Shown piece by piece: positions 7,294 to 8,989 of a DNA stretch of 8,989 bases. The number at the start of each line of letters is the position of its first letter. Positions within the stretch are counted from its first letter, which is position 1. Both the position numbers and the translations under genes were made by a program. Source of the stretch: Chlamydiae bacterium RIFCSPHIGHO2_12_FULL_27_8 (GTDB taxonomy: Bacteria; Chlamydiota; Chlamydiia; Chlamydiales; SM23-39); the NCBI GenBank assembly GCA_001796155.1, contig MGLU01000016.1, forward strand, positions 1 through 8,989. The letters run 5' to 3'. Under the pieces are notes generated by a model. The model ran no database searches and was not told the origin of the DNA. It was given only the letters and a program-made list of their open reading frames with translations.

Positions 7294-8183
7294 AAGTTTA
7301 CTAAATTTTCAATCCTTTTATCTAAAGATGGATGAGTCATGAAAAGTGAAAGATATGATTTTTTTTTGTATCCGGATATTTTTAAATTTGAAAATGCTGT
7401 TTGTAGTGATTTCTCATCAACTATTTCATGTGTGTTTTTTAAAGCGTTTAAAGCTTTTATCATTTTTTGTTTTCCAACAATGTTTGCAGAACCTATGTCT
7501 GCTTTGTACTCTCTTTTTCTTGAGTAAAAAGCTAAAACAATCGAAGCTAAAATCATAAATATAATTTCAAATAAAAATGTAAAAAGTCTCATTGAAGTAT
7601 ATGAAGATCTGTTTTTCTCCCTACTATTTGAAGTGATAACAAATGCTAAAATTCTAGATAAAAACATCACAAAAGAATTAAAAACACCTTGTAGAAGAGT
7701 CATTGTAACCATATCGCCATTTTTTATATGAGACATTTCATGACCTATAACACCTTCCAGTTCTTCTGTGTCCATTTTATTGATCAGGCCTGTAGAAAGA
7801 GCTATTAATGAGTTTTTTTGAGAATAACCGGTTGCAAAGGCATTTATTTCTTTTGATTCATATACACCTACTTCAGGAATATGATTTAGCTCTGCTTCTA
7901 TAGCTATTTTTCGAACTATGGAATATAGGTAATTATAATTTGAATCATTTTCATTAACTATTTTTACTCCAACCATCCATTTTGCCAGGTGTTTTGATAA
8001 TAGAAGTGAAATAAAAGAACCTGAAAATCCCCATATTAAACAGAATATCATAAGGCTTTGAATGTTAAGGTGATAGCTTTGTAAATAAGGCTGTATATGG
8101 AAAAAATTAAGAATCAGGGAAACTGTTAAAACAACTAAAATATTAACTAAAAATAATAAAAAAAATCTTTTTATAAAATTCAT
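7290..8183 (-). CDS. htpX: Membrane zinc metalloprotease HtpX (M48 family)
   Basis: HtpX is an inner-membrane zinc protease that cleaves misfolded membrane proteins alongside FtsH. From ATG 8183 the protein is 297 residues, the normal length. It starts MNFIKRFFLLFLVNILVVLT, the typical N-terminal membrane helix (about 7-28), followed by a second (about 42-65). HEMSH (148-152) supplies two zinc ligands and the catalytic E149; REYKAD supplies the third ligand, E225. Further hydrophobic stretches lie at about 160-184 and 200-220. The C-terminal FMTHPSLDKRIENL is typical. The frame is open upstream to a longer start (8276), but a strong promoter at 8205-8233 places transcription start downstream of that, so 8183 is the start. 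GAG at 8192-8190 may serve as a weak Shine-Dalgarno. mnmA follows with a 4-base overlap. Confidence 0.94.
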   Translation of the reverse strand: MNFIKRFFLLFLVNILVVLTVSLILNFFHIQPYLQSYHLNIQSLMIFCLIWGFSGSFISLLLSKHLAKWMVGVKIVNENDSNYNYLYSIVRKIAIEAELNHIPEVGVYESKEINAFATGYSQKNSLIALSTGLINKMDTEELEGVIGHEMSHIKNGDMVTMTLLQGVFNSFVMFLSRILAFVITSNSREKNRSSYTSMRLFTFLFEIIFMILASIVLAFYSRKREYKADIGSANIVGKQKMIKALNALKNTHEIVDEKSLQTAFSNLKISGYKKKSYLSLFMTHPSLDKRIENLVNL

Positions 8184-8204
8184 AAAACACTCATTTTTAG
8201 ACAA

Positions 8205-8233
8205 ATTATAGTATTTAAAATTCATAGAGTCAA
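8205..8233 (-). promoter_or_regulatory. Sigma70-type promoter of htpX-mnmA
   Basis: On the minus strand TTGACT (8233-8228) and TATAAT (8210-8205) are separated by exactly 17 bases, close to consensus. Transcription would start near 8198, giving a leader of about 15 bases before ATG 8183. This decides the htpX start against longer in-frame alternatives. The spacing and matches are seen directly; activity is inferred. Confidence 0.8.
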
Positions 8234-8252
8234 CATTTAACCTCCACATGTC

Positions 8253-8275
8253 TAAAGACCTTGTCTTTATCCACA
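8253..8275. promoter_or_regulatory. Small hairpin overlapping a DnaA-box-like 9-mer upstream of htpX
   Basis: TAAAGAC (8253-8259) and GTCTTTA (8263-8269) form a 7-bp inverted repeat with a 3-base loop. TTATCCACA at 8267-8275 is a perfect match to the classical DnaA-box consensus and overlaps the right arm. CCACAT occurs on both sides of the hairpin (8244-8249 and 8271-8276). The site lies about 35 bases upstream of the htpX -35. I see no second good DnaA box in the window, so an origin is not supported. It may be a DnaA-regulated site or chance. Confidence 0.35.
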
Positions 8276-8293
8276 TTTTTTTAAAAAATTTAT

Positions 8294-8345
8294 TTACCTA
8301 AAGCGGGAAAGCCCATTGGCTTTAGCCATGGGATGAGAGCGTCTA
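8294..8345 (+). mobile_element. Solitary IS200/IS605-type end hairpin (relic or PATE-like)
   Basis: CCCAT (8312-8316), an unpaired T (8317), GGC (8318-8320), a TTTA loop, GCC (8325-8327) and ATGGG (8328-8332) form an imperfect hairpin with one bulged T. This layout, with preceding AAAG and following ATGAGAGCG, is what TnpA (Y1 HUH) recognises at IS200/IS605 ends and what closes many TnpB omega-RNA scaffolds. TTAC, the IS608-type target tetranucleotide, lies at 8294-8297. An alternative pairing AAAGCC/GGCTTT (8308-8313/8318-8323) also exists. No tnpA or tnpB is present on either side, and htpX's promoter begins about 60 bases to the left. It is therefore a remnant or non-autonomous copy. Orientation (left or right end) is uncertain. 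Confidence 0.55.
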
Positions 8346-8387
8346 TTTTTTTTTTTTCATATTTTGAGCATATCTAATATTATTATG

Positions 8388-8594
8388 ATAATTTCAACAT
8401 CGAGACTTTAAGTACTCCGTTGAAACAGAACTTAAAATTGATCCGTAAGGACTTTTTAAGTTCGAAATATTAAGAATCAGATATGATTCGTTGAAATATT
8501 GGTGTGTCGCCTCTTTCACTACTAGTACTTTCTGATATTTTTCTTTTTTTGACACATTCTCTGATGTCCGGTTACCAATCACTGCTGAAATTAT
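8388..8594 (+). ncRNA. Candidate structured RNA or terminal-inverted-repeat element of unknown family
   Basis: The ends ATAATTTCA (8388-8396) and TGAAATTAT (8586-8594) are perfectly complementary over 9 bases, with further pairs inward. Inside are three local hairpins. GAACTTAAAA/TTTTAAGTTC (8428-8437/8454-8463) is a perfect 10 bp, capped by TCC-GTAA-GGA (8442-8451). GAATCA/TGATTC (8474-8479/8484-8489) has a GATA loop. TTTCAAC/GTTGAAA (8392-8398/8419-8425) competes with the terminal stem. A long-range arm pairs ATTGGT (8498-8503) with ACCAAT (8574-8579) and GTGTC (8504-8508) with GACAC (8551-8555). TTGAGC (8364-8369) with GATAAT (8387-8392), 17 bases apart, could be a plus-strand promoter. 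The GTAA (GNRA) loop favours the plus strand. It matches no RNA family I recognise. A miniature transposable element is the main alternative. Confidence 0.4.
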
Positions 8595-8599
8595 ACAAC

Positions 8600-8634
8600 A
8601 AAATAATTTTTATGAATTAGTAAAAAATTATTTT
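8600..8634 (-). terminator. AT-only 12-bp hairpin at the end of the right-edge hypothetical gene
   Basis: The 12-base arms 8600-8611 and 8623-8634 are perfectly complementary with an 11-base loop. On the minus strand the hairpin follows immediately on the stop codon (8635-8633) and its 3' arm ends in TTTT. A weak intrinsic terminator is possible, but with no G-C pairs in the stem it is doubtful. Confidence 0.35.
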
Positions 8635-8989
8635 ACTTGATTGCCGGATCTTTTTGAGATCTTGCACTTATAAATCGATCTAAAGTAGTCTGTAATTCTT
8701 TGCTTTTTCCTTTTTGTAAGTATGTTCCCTCAAATAATCGATCCGTTTCAAATATAATTGAATAATTATTAATTTTGAAAGAATCTTCTATTTTTGAAAT
8801 ATCTTTACCATAAATTAATGATGCTATTTTAGATGTTTCTGTATCACCGTAAAGACTTATAAGGTCATCTTGAGAAAGTTTATTATTAAATATAGTTTCA
8901 AATAGCACTTTTAAAAAGATATTAAATACAACAAGTTTTATAAGTTTGTTTTTTTTAAGAGATTTTACACATTTTTGATCTAGGGTTGG
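8633..8989 (-). CDS. Hypothetical protein, C-terminal part, runs off right edge
   Basis: The minus-strand frame ending at TAA 8635-8633 is open for 118 codons to the window edge, so the gene very probably starts outside. A GTG at 8908 is only an internal valine codon candidate, not a proven start. Near the edge, LIKLVVFNIFLKVLF is a short hydrophobic stretch that could be a membrane segment or buried helix. The rest (SQDDLISLYGDTETSKIASLIYGKDISKIEDS, in parts) is polar, ending in RFISARSQKDPAIK. I recognise no family or catalytic motif. It is transcribed towards the structured element at 8388-8594 and in the same direction as htpX. Base composition resembles the neighbouring genes. Confidence 0.6.
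   Translation of the reverse strand, partial: PTLDQKCVKSLKKNKLIKLVVFNIFLKVLFETIFNNKLSQDDLISLYGDTETSKIASLIYGKDISKIEDSFKINNYSIIFETDRLFEGTYLQKGKSKELQTTLDRFISARSQKDPAIK

Larger units (their letters stand above)
8277..8632. other. Gene-free stretch of about 350 bases between htpX promoter region and hypothetical gene
   Basis: This stretch contains the IS605-type hairpin, a T12 tract (8346-8357), the structured element 8388-8594 and the AT-only hairpin. A short minus-strand frame (8582-8394, 62 codons from a GTG) lies wholly inside the structured element. It resembles no protein I know and has no ribosome binding site, so I do not call it a gene. No remains of a transposase are readable in any frame. 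Confidence 0.6.

Noticed and set aside
7339..7558. Two plus-strand frames opposite htpX
   Set aside because: htpX has complete protease motifs on the other strand; these frames have no supporting signals.
8312..8357. Hairpin plus T12 tract as an intrinsic terminator on the plus strand
   Set aside because: The T-tract begins 13 bases after the stem, too far for a standard terminator, and no plus-strand gene ends nearby.
8244..8380. Replication origin (DnaA box plus AT-rich DNA)
   Set aside because: Only one good DnaA box is present and no dnaA, dnaN or similar origin-linked gene is in the window.
8388..8500. CRISPR array or tracrRNA from repeated GTTGAAA and GAAATATT
   Set aside because: The repeats are 7-8 bases, occur only twice and have no regular spacers; no cas gene is seen.
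8394..8582. Minus-strand 62-codon frame inside the structured element
   Set aside because: GTG start without Shine-Dalgarno, no recognised similarity, and the DNA is better explained by its dense inverted repeats.

Overview
The window comes from a very AT-rich bacterial chromosome. Heptose biosynthesis genes (hldD, hldE) imply a Gram-negative envelope with LPS. The MEP-pathway gene ispE, a CCA-less tRNA gene and closely packed genes suggest a compact genome. The order tRNA-Gln, rplY, pth, rpsF, rpsR, rplI, with ispE nearby and no ssb between rpsF and rpsR, recalls deltaproteobacteria-like and other deep Gram-negative lineages. The sequence alone does not let me name the phylum.

Layout. Positions 1-461 (minus) hold the 5' part of a glycogen synthase gene (glgA) with a TTG start. 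A divergent promoter region follows, then tRNA-Gln(UUG) at 576-647 and a foldable leader (648-818). Positions 819-6232 carry one dense plus-strand operon: rplY, pth, rpsF, rpsR, rplI, ispE, hldD, hldE. Gaps are at most 17 bases and several genes overlap. The operon joins translation (bL25, peptidyl-tRNA hydrolase, bS6, bS18, bL9) to isoprenoid precursor synthesis and LPS core heptose synthesis. A convergent minus-strand pair follows with only 11 bases between: mnmA and, upstream of it, htpX. The pair overlaps by ATGA and has a strong sigma70-type promoter at 8205-8233.

The gene-poor stretch 8184-8632 is the most unusual part. It holds the htpX promoter, a perfect DnaA-box 9-mer beside a small hairpin, a solitary IS200/IS605-type end hairpin with a bulged T, a T12 tract, and a roughly 207-base unit (8388-8594). 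That unit is bounded by complementary ends, contains several internal hairpins, and has promoter-like -10 sequences at both ends. It could be an undescribed structured RNA or a non-autonomous mobile element. A minus-strand hypothetical gene (8633-8989) runs off the right edge.

The other point of interest is HldE. Its heptose kinase domain is intact, but its C-terminal domain looks like a nucleotidyltransferase that has lost its catalytic motif.
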